Assembly (NCBI RefSeq): GCF_001905125.1
Contig: NZ_LWLE01000023.1
Location: 62,001-126,000 of the forward strand
From: Streptomyces sp. TSRI0281
GTDB lineage: Bacteria > Actinomycetota > Actinomycetes > Streptomycetales > Streptomycetaceae
Direction: 5' to 3'
DNA length: 64,000 nucleotides
The notes under the pieces are model-generated. The model saw only the letters and a list, made by a program, of their open reading frames with translations, had not been told where the DNA came from and did not search any database. This document shows positions 33,422-40,888 of this stretch, piece after piece. The first letter of the stretch is position 1. Each line of letters begins with the position of its first letter. Both the position numbers and the translations under genes were made by a program.

Positions 33422-34317
33422 GCAGTCTTCAGCAGCGCGGACCCGCCCCCCGTCAGGCGTCCATCGCCGAGTACGTCCTCGCCGAGGGCGAGGTCAGCGC
33501 CGCCGAGCTGGCCGAGCGGTTCGACGTCAGTCTGATGACCATCCACCGCGACCTCGACGAGCTGGAGCGGCAGGGCATCGTCCGGAAGTTCCGCGGTGGG
33601 GTGACGGCCCAGCCCTCCGGTGTCTTCGAGTCGAACGTGGCCTACCGGCTGAAGACCATGCGCGCCGAGAAGGCCGCCGTCGCCGAGCGGGCGGTGCGGC
33701 TCATCGAGCCGGGCATGGCGGTGATGCTGGACGATTCGACCTCGACCCTGGAGATCGCGCGGCGGCTGCGGGCCATCACCCCCCTCACCGTCGTCACCAA
33801 CTTCCTCGAAGCGATAACCGTGTTGTCGCAGGAGCGGGGCATCCATCTGATGGGCCTGGGCGGCGACTACGACCCACTGCACTCCTCCTTCCTCGGAGTC
33901 TCCTGCGTGGAGGCCGTGCAGTCCCTCCAGGTCGACGTCTGCTTCACCTCGACGTCCGCGGTGTCCGGCGGCTTCGCCTACCACCAGGAGCAGCACATCG
34001 TCTCCGTGAAGCGGGCGATGCTCGACTCGGCCGCCCGCAACGTCCTGCTGCTGGACCACTCCAAGCTGGGGCGCGTCGCCCTGCACCGGCTCGCCCCGCT
34101 CAGCCGGTTCGATCTGGTGCTGGTGGACGACGGGGCGTCCGCCGAGGCACTGCGCGATCTGGACGAGCACAAGGTCCCCTACGAGGTCTGCGCGACCGGC
34201 ACGAGCGCCGGCGACGACAACCACGCGGGCGTCGGCACGGGCGTCGGCACGGGCGTCGGCACGGGCGTCGGCACGGCATCGGCACGGCATCGGGAGGTGG
34301 CGGTGAACGGTGACTGA
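33418..34317 (+). CDS. DeoR-family transcriptional regulator
   Basis: Regulator of 299 residues. The N-terminal helix-turn-helix is VSAAELAERFDVSLMTIHRDLDELERQGIVRKFRGG, the DeoR signature. The C-terminal sensor domain, with MLDDSTSTLEIARRL, VTNFLEAITVL and LLLDHSKLGRVALHRLAPL, binds phosphorylated sugars in this family. The last 35 residues are a low-complexity tail with GVGT repeated four times from a 12-bp minisatellite. ATG 33418 overlaps the preceding ATPase stop, and its own end overlaps the next ATPase start by 8 bases, so it is embedded in the transport operon and probably autoregulates it. Confidence 0.93.
   Translation: MSSLQQRGPAPRQASIAEYVLAEGEVSAAELAERFDVSLMTIHRDLDELERQGIVRKFRGGVTAQPSGVFESNVAYRLKTMRAEKAAVAERAVRLIEPGMAVMLDDSTSTLEIARRLRAITPLTVVTNFLEAITVLSQERGIHLMGLGGDYDPLHSSFLGVSCVEAVQSLQVDVCFTSTSAVSGGFAYHQEQHIVSVKRAMLDSAARNVLLLDHSKLGRVALHRLAPLSRFDLVLVDDGASAEALRDLDEHKVPYEVCATGTSAGDDNHAGVGTGVGTGVGTGVGTASARHREVAVNGD
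34227..34274 (+). repeat. 12-bp minisatellite in the deoR-like gene
   Basis: Four perfect tandem copies of GGGCGTCGGCAC at 34227-34238, 34239-34250, 34251-34262 and 34263-34274, then two shorter GGCATCGGCAC-like remnants. In frame they add GVGT units to the regulator's tail; copy number could vary between strains without a frameshift. Confidence 0.85.
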
Positions 34318-35389
34318 ACTGGCCCTGCGCGCCCTGCGCAAGACCTACCCCGGGCGGGGCCGGGCGGCCGACGTCGAGGCGGTGCGGTCCATCGACGTCG
34401 AGCTGCGGTCCGGAGAGCTGCTGGGCCTGCTGGGCCCGTCCGGCTGCGGCAAGTCCACGACACTGCGGATGATCGCCGGTCTGGAGACCGTCACCGGCGG
34501 CGACATCCTCATCGGCGGCTCCTCGGTCGTGCCGCTCCCGGCGCAGCGGCGCAATATCGGGGTCGCGTTCGAGAACTACGCGCTGTATCCGCCGCTGACG
34601 GTCGCGGAGAACCTCGGATTCGGGCTGTCGGCGCGGCGACGCCACGGCCGGGCCGAGGTTCGCGGCAGAGTGGCGGCCATGGCCGAACGTCTCGGGATCA
34701 CCGACCTGCTCGGATCCCGCCCGGCCGCGCTCTCCAGCGGGCAGAAGCAGCGGGTGGCGCTGGCCCGCGCGCTGATCCGCGAGCCCGACGTACTGCTGCT
34801 CGACGAACCGCTCTCGCATCTGGACGCCGCCCAGCGGGACGCCACACGGCGCGAGCTGAAACGCATCCAGCGGGACTCCGGGCACACCGCGATCCTCGTG
34901 ACGCACGACCAGGAGGAGGCCCTGTCGCTCGCCGACCGGATCGCGGTCATGCGGGACGGCGAGATCCAGCAGCTCGGCACGCCCGAGGAGATCTATGACG
35001 CCCCGGCGAATCTCTTCGTCGCCGACTTCGTCGGGGAACCCGCGGTCAATCTGCTTCCGGGTGTCATGGACGGCGGGGGCGTACGGCTCTCGGACACCGT
35101 GGCCTTCCCGGTACCGCACCGCTCCGCCGCGCCGGGCCGCTCCGTGGTCCTGGGCATCCGGCCCGAGGACCTCACCCTGGGCGACAGGGGCGTACCGGCC
35201 CGGGTCGCCGCCCATGAACCCCTCCTCGAAACGGGCATCGCCACGCTCGCCCTGGACGGGGTGGCCGGGCCCGTCGTCGTCCTGACCGGACCCGGAGTAC
35301 GGCTCGGCCGGGGCGACACCGTACGGATCGCCGCCGACCCGCGGCACATCCATGTCTTCGACGCCGAAACAGGAGACGCACTTCGATGA
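34310..35389 (+). CDS. sugar ABC transporter ATPase 2 (UgpC/GlpT-like)
   Basis: Second ATPase, 359 residues, from GTG 34310. Walker A is GPSGCGKST, the signature LSSGQKQR, Walker B VLLLDEPLSHLD and the H-loop VTHDQEEA. The Q-loop reads VAFENYALYPPLT, again Glu for Gln. A C-terminal TOBE region follows (GEPAVNLLPGVMD, LGIRPEDLTLG, DPRHIHVFD). Having two distinct ATPases in one operon and a regulator gene between them is unusual for a sugar importer. It overlaps the deoR-like gene by 8 bases and the dehydrogenase start by 4. Confidence 0.93.
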   Translation: MTELALRALRKTYPGRGRAADVEAVRSIDVELRSGELLGLLGPSGCGKSTTLRMIAGLETVTGGDILIGGSSVVPLPAQRRNIGVAFENYALYPPLTVAENLGFGLSARRRHGRAEVRGRVAAMAERLGITDLLGSRPAALSSGQKQRVALARALIREPDVLLLDEPLSHLDAAQRDATRRELKRIQRDSGHTAILVTHDQEEALSLADRIAVMRDGEIQQLGTPEEIYDAPANLFVADFVGEPAVNLLPGVMDGGGVRLSDTVAFPVPHRSAAPGRSVVLGIRPEDLTLGDRGVPARVAAHEPLLETGIATLALDGVAGPVVVLTGPGVRLGRGDTVRIAADPRHIHVFDAETGDALR

Positions 35390-36408
35390 ACCGCCCCCCG
35401 ATGAGGATTCTGGCAGCCGGTGACCACTTCGTCCGCGCCTCGCTGATCACCGAGGCCCTGCGCCGGACGGTGGCGGGCGACGCGGACATCACGGAACTCA
35501 CCCTCCCCTGGCCCCTGGAGCCGTTCGGCAGGGTCGGTGAGGTCGACGAGGCCAGCGACGCCGAGGACGCCCTGATCCAGGCCCTGGACGGGATCGAGGT
35601 GTGCGTGACGCAGATGGGGCCGTTCACCGAGCGCGTCCTCGCGGCGGCGCCCCGGCTGCGGCTCGTCGTCGTCTGCCGGGGCGGCCCGGTCAATGTGAAC
35701 GCGGCGGCGGCCCGTGCCCGGGGCGTACGGGTGTGCTTCGCCCCCGGGCGCAACGCGGCGGCGACCGCGGAGTTCACCATGGGCCTGCTGCTGGCCGCCC
35801 TCCGGCGCATCCCCGAGGCCCACGAGACCCTGCGCACCCAGGGCCGTTGGGACGCCTCGCACTTCCTGTACGAGCAGGCCGGCCTCGAACTGGAGGACGT
35901 CTCGGTCGGTCTGATCGGCTACGGGGCGGTCGGCAGCCGGGTGGCCCGGGTGCTCGGCGCGTTCGGCGCCGAGGTCGAGGTGTACGACCCCTATGTGCGC
36001 GGCGACGTGCACGGGATGCGCGCCGCCTCGCTCGACGCGCTGCTCGCCCGCTCCCGGGTCCTGACCCTGCACGCCCGGCTGACCCCGGAGACCCGGCATC
36101 TGATCGGCGCCCGCGAGCTGGCCCTGCTGCCGCGCGGGGCGGTGCTGGTGAACGCGGCACGGGGCGGGCTGCTGGACACCGACGCGCTCTGCGACGCGCT
36201 GGATTCGGGTCAGTTGGGGGCCGCGGCGCTCGACACGTACGAGCAGGAGCCGCCGCCCGCGTCCTCCCGGCTGTTCCGGACCCCGCATCTGCTGATGACC
36301 CCGCATGTGGCGGGGGCCAGCCGTGCCGTCGCCGAGAAGGCGGCCCGGATCGCGGCGGACGAGGTCGCGCGCTACGCGCGGGACGAGCCGTTGGCCCACG
36401 TCCTGTGA
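35386..36408 (+). CDS. D-isomer 2-hydroxyacid dehydrogenase, NAD-dependent
   Basis: Oxidises a 2-hydroxy acid or reduces a 2-oxo acid; 340 residues. The Rossmann motif GYGAVG is at 178-183 (VGLIGYGAVGSRVARVLGAFGAEVEVYDPY, so Asp after the second strand gives NAD preference). The catalytic residues are probably Arg259 (NAARGG), Glu288 (YEQEP) and His307 (TPHVAG). The chain lacks the ACT domain of SerA. ATG 35386 overlaps the ATPase stop; ATG 35401 (MRILAAG) is an alternative. Being between a transporter and an FGGY kinase, it may act on an aldonate or its phosphate, by analogy with PdxB and erythronate 4-phosphate; this is inference. Confidence 0.9.
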   Translation: MNRPPMRILAAGDHFVRASLITEALRRTVAGDADITELTLPWPLEPFGRVGEVDEASDAEDALIQALDGIEVCVTQMGPFTERVLAAAPRLRLVVVCRGGPVNVNAAAARARGVRVCFAPGRNAAATAEFTMGLLLAALRRIPEAHETLRTQGRWDASHFLYEQAGLELEDVSVGLIGYGAVGSRVARVLGAFGAEVEVYDPYVRGDVHGMRAASLDALLARSRVLTLHARLTPETRHLIGARELALLPRGAVLVNAARGGLLDTDALCDALDSGQLGAAALDTYEQEPPPASSRLFRTPHLLMTPHVAGASRAVAEKAARIAADEVARYARDEPLAHVL

Positions 36409-36462
36409 CCGCGCGACACCGCCCGCACTCCCTCGAATTCCTCTGACCGGAGGCCATGCGCC

Positions 36463-37890
36463 GTGACCAGGTACGTCGGGATCGATGTCGGCACCTCGCT
36501 GGTGAAGGCGGCCGCCTTCGACGAACGGGGCCGCACCCTGGCCGTGGAGTCCCGCCCCGTCGGGCTGGACATCCGCGGCGGCCGGGTCGAACAGGACATG
36601 GACGAGGTGTACGGGGCGGTCCGCGAGGTCCTTGCCGCGCTGGGCCCGGACGGGGTGGCGTTCGCCGGTCTCACCGGGCAGGGCGACGGGGTCTGGCTGG
36701 TGGACGCGGCGGGCCGCCCGGTCCGCAGGGCGATCTCCTGGATGGACGGCCGGGCCCATGAGGAGGTCGGCGGCTGGCTGGCGTCGGGGGTCTTCGAGGA
36801 GGTCTACCGGGCCACCGGCAGCGCGATGTTCCCGGGCTGCCCCGGGCCGGTACTGGCCTGGCTCGACCGCCATGAACCCGCCGCCCTGGACGCGGCGGCC
36901 ACGGCGCTGTACTGCAAGGACATGGTGTTCCAGCGGCTGACGGGGGTCCGGGCCACCGATGTCTCCGACGCCTCGATGCCGTTCCTGGACCCGGTGACCC
37001 GGGCGTACTCCCCCGAGGTCCTGGCCGCGCTCGGCCTCACCCGCCGGGCCGGGCTGCTGCCTCCGGTGAGCGACCCGGTGGCGACCGCCCGGCTGCCCAC
37101 CGGGGTGCCGGTGGCCAACGGCCCGTACGACCTGCCGGCCTCCGCGCTCGGCGCGGGTGTCACCCGCCCCGGCGACGGGCTGCTGATCGTCGGCACCTGT
37201 CTGGCCGCGCTGGTCGCCACCGACCGTCTCGATCTGTCCGGCGAACCGGCCGGGCTGCACATCTCCACCGACCGTCCCGGCCACTGGCTGCGCGCCATGC
37301 CCGCGATGGTGGGCACGGCGGCGCTGGACTGGGTCCTGGCCACCACCGGCGTACGCCACCGGCAGATCGACGCCCTCCTCGACGCGACGCCGCCCGGCGC
37401 GCGCGGCGTGCGGGTGCTGCCGTACTTCGCCCCGTCCGGCGAACGCGCCCCGTTCGTCGAGCCCCGGCTGCGGGCCGAACTCACCGGCGTGTCCCTGGAG
37501 TCGACCCCGGCGGACCTGATCCGCGCGGTCTGCGAAGGCATCGGCTTCGCCGCCCGGCACTGTCTGGAGGCCGCGGGGCTGACCGGCACCCTGGCCCTGT
37601 GCGGCGGCGGCACCCGCTCCCCCGCCTGGATGCGGCTGTTCGCCGATGTGCTGGGCAGGCCGGTCCGGATCGTGGAGGGGGAGGTGGGGGCGCGGGGTGC
37701 GGTGCTCGCGGCGGCCGAGCGCTTCGGGGCGGAGCTGGACACGGCGTCCTGGACGGCGCCCACGGCGGTGGTGTCGCCGGATCCGCGGCGGGCGGCCTTC
37801 TACGCGACGGTGTACGAGGACCACTTGGCCCGCCTCGCCGACGCCCGTACCCGGGCCCGCACCACCGGGAGCCCGTCGGTGGCGCTGTAG
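36463..37890 (+). CDS. FGGY-family carbohydrate kinase, erythritol/AI-2 kinase-like
   Basis: Second sugar kinase of the locus, 475 residues. The phosphate-1 motif is YVGIDVGTSLVKAAAF. GLTGQGDGVWLVDAAGRPV and ISWMDGRAHEE resemble the erythritol kinase / LsrK side of COG1070 rather than the ribulokinase-like enzyme at 27392. The adenosine-binding segment is ALCGGGTRSPAWMRLFADVLGRPV. GTG 36463 is preferred; GGAGG at 36449-36453 is 9 bases upstream. It is the last gene of the operon, 54 bases after the dehydrogenase. The substrate could be a tetritol, pentitol or sugar acid; the two kinases are unlikely to be redundant given their divergence. Confidence 0.9.
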   Translation: MTRYVGIDVGTSLVKAAAFDERGRTLAVESRPVGLDIRGGRVEQDMDEVYGAVREVLAALGPDGVAFAGLTGQGDGVWLVDAAGRPVRRAISWMDGRAHEEVGGWLASGVFEEVYRATGSAMFPGCPGPVLAWLDRHEPAALDAAATALYCKDMVFQRLTGVRATDVSDASMPFLDPVTRAYSPEVLAALGLTRRAGLLPPVSDPVATARLPTGVPVANGPYDLPASALGAGVTRPGDGLLIVGTCLAALVATDRLDLSGEPAGLHISTDRPGHWLRAMPAMVGTAALDWVLATTGVRHRQIDALLDATPPGARGVRVLPYFAPSGERAPFVEPRLRAELTGVSLESTPADLIRAVCEGIGFAARHCLEAAGLTGTLALCGGGTRSPAWMRLFADVLGRPVRIVEGEVGARGAVLAAAERFGAELDTASWTAPTAVVSPDPRRAAFYATVYEDHLARLADARTRARTTGSPSVAL

Positions 37891-37935
37891 CGGAGCCCGC
37901 CGACGCCCGCGCCCGGTACCGACGCGCTGTCCATG

Positions 37936-38016
37936 CCCGTACACGGGCCGGTAGGCGGGCCGGTACGCAGGACCCGTACACGGCCCGGTACGCGGGCCCG
38001 TACCCACGGCCGTACA
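37936..38016. repeat. GTAC-rich imperfect repeats after the sugar operon
   Basis: CCCGTACACGGGCCGGTA (37936-37953) and CCCGTACACGGCCCGGTA (37972-37989), with further CGGGCCCGTAC and GGCCGTAC units, form overlapping inverted repeats in the 200-base gap before the phosphodiesterase gene. Several alternative hairpins are possible, so it may be the operon terminator. Confidence 0.5.
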
Positions 38017-38094
38017 TGACCCGGCAAGCCGCCGGCCGCCCGGCCGTAACCCCCCATCGCTTTGGTGGTCCTACCGCCCACCCGAGGAGATCCC

Positions 38095-39159
38095 ATGTCC
38101 CCTGCCCCAGGCCGCCGTTCGCTCCTTCTGGCCACCGCCGCGGTGACAGCGGCGGCGGCGACCACGCCCGCTTCCGCCGCGGACCGCCGTCCGCACCGCC
38201 CCCGGGGCCCCGTGGTCATCGGCCACCGCGGCGCGGCGGGCTGGCGCCCCGAACACACGGCAGCCGCCTACACCTTCGGTGTGCGGTCCGGCGCGGACTG
38301 GATCGAGCCGGACCTCGTACCGACGAAGGACCACGTCCTGGTCGTGCGCCACGAGAACGAGATCTCCGGCACGACGGATGTCGCCCGCCACCCGGAGTTC
38401 GTCGGCCGCCGCACCACGAAGACGGTCGACGGGAAGGCCGTCACCGGCTGGTTCACCGAGGACTTCACGCTCAAGGAGCTGAAGACGCTGCGGGCGGTGG
38501 AGCGGCTGCCGCTGATCCGCAACCGCAACACGGTCTTCGACGGCCGCCAGCAGGTCATGACGTTCCAGGAGGTCATCGATCTGGCCCGCGCCCTGTCGAA
38601 GGAGTACGGCCGCCGGATCGCGGTCTTCCCCGAGACGAAGCACCCCACGTACTTCCGCTCGATCGGTCTGCCGCTGGAGCCGGAGCTGATCCGGGTGATC
38701 CGCCGCAACCGTCTCACCGCCCGGGAATGCGTCGTCCAGTCCTTCGAACCGTCCAGCCTGCACCGGGTGGCCGGGGCCGGGCTCGGGCTGCCGCTCTGGC
38801 AGGCACTGGGCACCAGCGGCGGCCCGTACGGCCACGGGCGCACCTACAAGGAGATGATGACTCCGGCCGGACTGCGCGAGATCGCCTCGTACGCGGACTG
38901 GATCGGCCCGGACAAGTCCTCCCTCGTCCCGCCGCTCACCCTGCTGGCCGACGCGCACGCGGCGGGCCTGAAGGTCGGTGCGTACACCTTCCGCGCCGAG
39001 AACCAGTACCTCCCGGCGCAGTACCGCCGGGGCACCGCACCGAACGACTTCGGTGACGCGTTCGCCGAGTACGCCTTCCACTACGGGCAGGGCGTGGACG
39101 CGGTGGTGACGGACTTCCCGGACATCGCGGCGGCGGCGCGGGAGGACCTGCGGCCGTAG
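38095..39159 (+). CDS. secreted glycerophosphodiester phosphodiesterase
   Basis: Hydrolyses glycerophosphodiesters to glycerol 3-phosphate and an alcohol outside the cell. The 354 residues begin with a twin-arginine-like signal, GRRSLLLATAAVTAAAATTPASAAD. The GDPD barrel has VIGHRGAAGWRPEHTAAAY (catalytic His and Arg), IEPDLVPTKD for metal, HEN, FPETKHP and a terminal VDAVVTDFPD. ATG 38095 has GAGGAG 7 nt upstream. It follows the sugar operon after a repeat-rich gap, so it likely has its own promoter, though a link with polyol use is conceivable. Confidence 0.93.
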   Translation: MSPAPGRRSLLLATAAVTAAAATTPASAADRRPHRPRGPVVIGHRGAAGWRPEHTAAAYTFGVRSGADWIEPDLVPTKDHVLVVRHENEISGTTDVARHPEFVGRRTTKTVDGKAVTGWFTEDFTLKELKTLRAVERLPLIRNRNTVFDGRQQVMTFQEVIDLARALSKEYGRRIAVFPETKHPTYFRSIGLPLEPELIRVIRRNRLTARECVVQSFEPSSLHRVAGAGLGLPLWQALGTSGGPYGHGRTYKEMMTPAGLREIASYADWIGPDKSSLVPPLTLLADAHAAGLKVGAYTFRAENQYLPAQYRRGTAPNDFGDAFAEYAFHYGQGVDAVVTDFPDIAAAAREDLRP

Positions 39160-39258
39160 CTCCGCCCTCGCGCGCCCACCCGTCGCCCGCCGTCGCCCGC
39201 CGGGAGACCTAGGCCGAAGGGCTGATCACGGACGAACCCTCCTGCTGTTAGCCTGCTC

Positions 39259-39275
39259 CTGCATATAGGTTGCAA
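39259..39275 (+). promoter_or_regulatory. Nur-type operator upstream of sodF
   Basis: CTGCAT-ATAGG-TTGCAA fits the tTGCaa-N5-ttGCAA Nur-box consensus as I recall it, with one half exact. It lies 43 bases before the sodF ATG, where nickel-bound Nur represses the iron enzyme in Streptomyces coelicolor. Confidence 0.6.
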
Positions 39276-39317
39276 TAACAACTGGACGGCAATCCCAGCA
39301 GTCGGAGGGTTCGCATC

Positions 39318-39959
39318 ATGGCCACGTACACGCTCCCGGAGCTCCCTTACGATTACGCGGCGCTCGAACCGGTCATCAATCCCCAGATCGTCGAGCTGCA
39401 CCACGACAAGCACCACGCCGCGTACGTGAAGGGTGCGAACGACACCCTGGAGCAGCTGGAAGAGGCCCGCGACAAGGAAGCCTGGGGCGCCATCAACGGC
39501 CTTCAGAAGAACCTCGCGTTTCACCTTTCCGGCCACATCCTGCACTCGATCTACTGGCACAACATGACGGGTGACGGCGGCGGCGAGCCCCTCGCGGCGG
39601 ACGGCGTCGGCGACCTGGCCGACGCGATCACCGAGTCGTTCGGCTCGTACGCGGGCTTCAAGTCCCAGCTGACGAAGGCCGCGGCCACCACCCAGGGCTC
39701 CGGCTGGGGCGTCCTCGCGTACGAGCCCGTCAGCGGCAGGCTGATCGTCGAGCAGGTCTACGACCACCAGGGCAACGTCGGCCAGGGTTCGGTCCCGGTC
39801 CTGGTCTTCGACGCCTGGGAGCACGCCTTCTACCTGCAGTACAAGAACCAGAAGGTCGACTTCATCGAGGCGATGTGGCGCGTCGTCAACTGGCAGGACG
39901 TGGCGAAGCGGTACGCCGCCGCGAAGGAGCGCGCGGACGTGCTCCTGCTCGCCACCTGA
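39318..39959 (+). CDS. sodF: superoxide dismutase, Fe(-Zn) type
   Basis: Dismutates superoxide in the cytoplasm. The 213 residues start MATYTLPELPYDYAALEPVI. Metal ligands are His28 (LHHDKHH), His76 (LHSIYW), Asp165 and His169 (DAWEHAF). GSGWGVLAYEP and VYDHQGNVGQG surround the active site. The expressed metal is iron in Streptomyces homologues. GGAGG lies about 9 nt before ATG 39318. The Nur-type operator upstream implies repression when nickel allows NiSOD to take over. A strong terminator follows at 40022. Confidence 0.96.
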   Translation: MATYTLPELPYDYAALEPVINPQIVELHHDKHHAAYVKGANDTLEQLEEARDKEAWGAINGLQKNLAFHLSGHILHSIYWHNMTGDGGGEPLAADGVGDLADAITESFGSYAGFKSQLTKAAATTQGSGWGVLAYEPVSGRLIVEQVYDHQGNVGQGSVPVLVFDAWEHAFYLQYKNQKVDFIEAMWRVVNWQDVAKRYAAAKERADVLLLAT

Positions 39960-40021
39960 CGATCCCCAGGCGTCCTGCCTCGTGATCGTCTTCTCAACCT
40001 TCACCCGGCAGGCGGATGAAC

Positions 40022-40060
40022 GAAGAGCCCCCGCGAGGACATGACTCGCGGGGGCTCTTC
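40022..40060. terminator. terminator between sodF and the O-methyltransferase gene
   Basis: Perfect 16-bp arms, GAAGAGCCCCCGCGAG (40022-40037) and its complement (40045-40060), around a 7-base loop, then TCT. It lies between convergent genes and can act in both directions. Confidence 0.85.
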
Positions 40061-40080
40061 TCTGCCCGCACACGCCCCGG

Positions 40081-40755
40081 CTACGCCCCCTCGGTGACGA
40101 GCACGACCATCAGGCCGTCGTATCCCTTGTCGCCCACGGTCTGGAGCGCGGTGGCGCTCAGCGTCGGGTCGGCCGCGACGAGTTCGGTGAACCGGCGCAC
40201 CCCCTGCACCTTCGGGTCGGTGCTGTCGGCGTCGACGACGTCCCCGTCGCGTACGACGTTGTCGGCGATGATCAGGCTGCCGGGCCGGGTCAGCTCGACG
40301 GACCAGGCGAGGTAGTCGGGGTTGCTGGGCTTGTCGGCGTCGATGAACACGATGTCGAACGGCCCGTACCCCTCGGCGGCGAGCGCGGGCAGTGTCTCCA
40401 GCGCCGGCCCGACCCGGACCTCGACGACATCGGCGAGCCCGGCGCGCGCGATGTTGGCACGGGCGACTTCGGCGTACGCCGGATCGGCCTCCAGCGTCAC
40501 AAGCCTGCCGCCCGCCGGGAGCGCCCGCGCCAGCCAGACGGTGCTGTATCCACCGAGGGTGCCGATCTCCAGGATGGTCCGCGCCCCTTGGAGCCGGGCC
40601 AGCATGTTCAGCAGCTTGCCCTGGTTGGGTGCGACCTGGATCGCGGGCAGACCCGCCGCGTCGCTCGCCCCGACGGCGGCGTCCAGAGCCGCGTCGGGCC
40701 CCACCAGCAAGCCGTTGAAGTAGTTGTCGACCGCGGTCCACTGCGCCTGCGTCAT
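40081..40755 (-). CDS. SAM-dependent O-methyltransferase, CCoAOMT type
   Basis: Class I methyltransferase of 224 residues. The SAM motif I is ILEIGTLGGYSTVWLARAL, the acidic ribose-binding residue is in LVTLEADPAYAEVA, and FDIVFIDADKPSNPDYL plus IIADNVVRDG provide the divalent-metal and catechol-binding acidic residues (Asp-Asn-Asp set). Homologues methylate catechols and other diphenols in a metal-dependent way. ATG 40755 has AGGGAGAACGC upstream. It converges on sodF and diverges from the acetyltransferase gene. The native substrate is unknown. Confidence 0.92.
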   Translation of the reverse strand: MTQAQWTAVDNYFNGLLVGPDAALDAAVGASDAAGLPAIQVAPNQGKLLNMLARLQGARTILEIGTLGGYSTVWLARALPAGGRLVTLEADPAYAEVARANIARAGLADVVEVRVGPALETLPALAAEGYGPFDIVFIDADKPSNPDYLAWSVELTRPGSLIIADNVVRDGDVVDADSTDPKVQGVRRFTELVAADPTLSATALQTVGDKGYDGLMVVLVTEGA

Positions 40756-40888
40756 GCGTTCTCCCTGGTCACCGGGTGAGTTCCCTTGAGGAACTTACTA
40801 GGGTCGGCAAGAAAATGCACGTCGCCGCGGGTCGGCGGCTGCCACGATGGGCCTGCCCCTGCCGACCGATCACCTGGAAGCGACCCCT

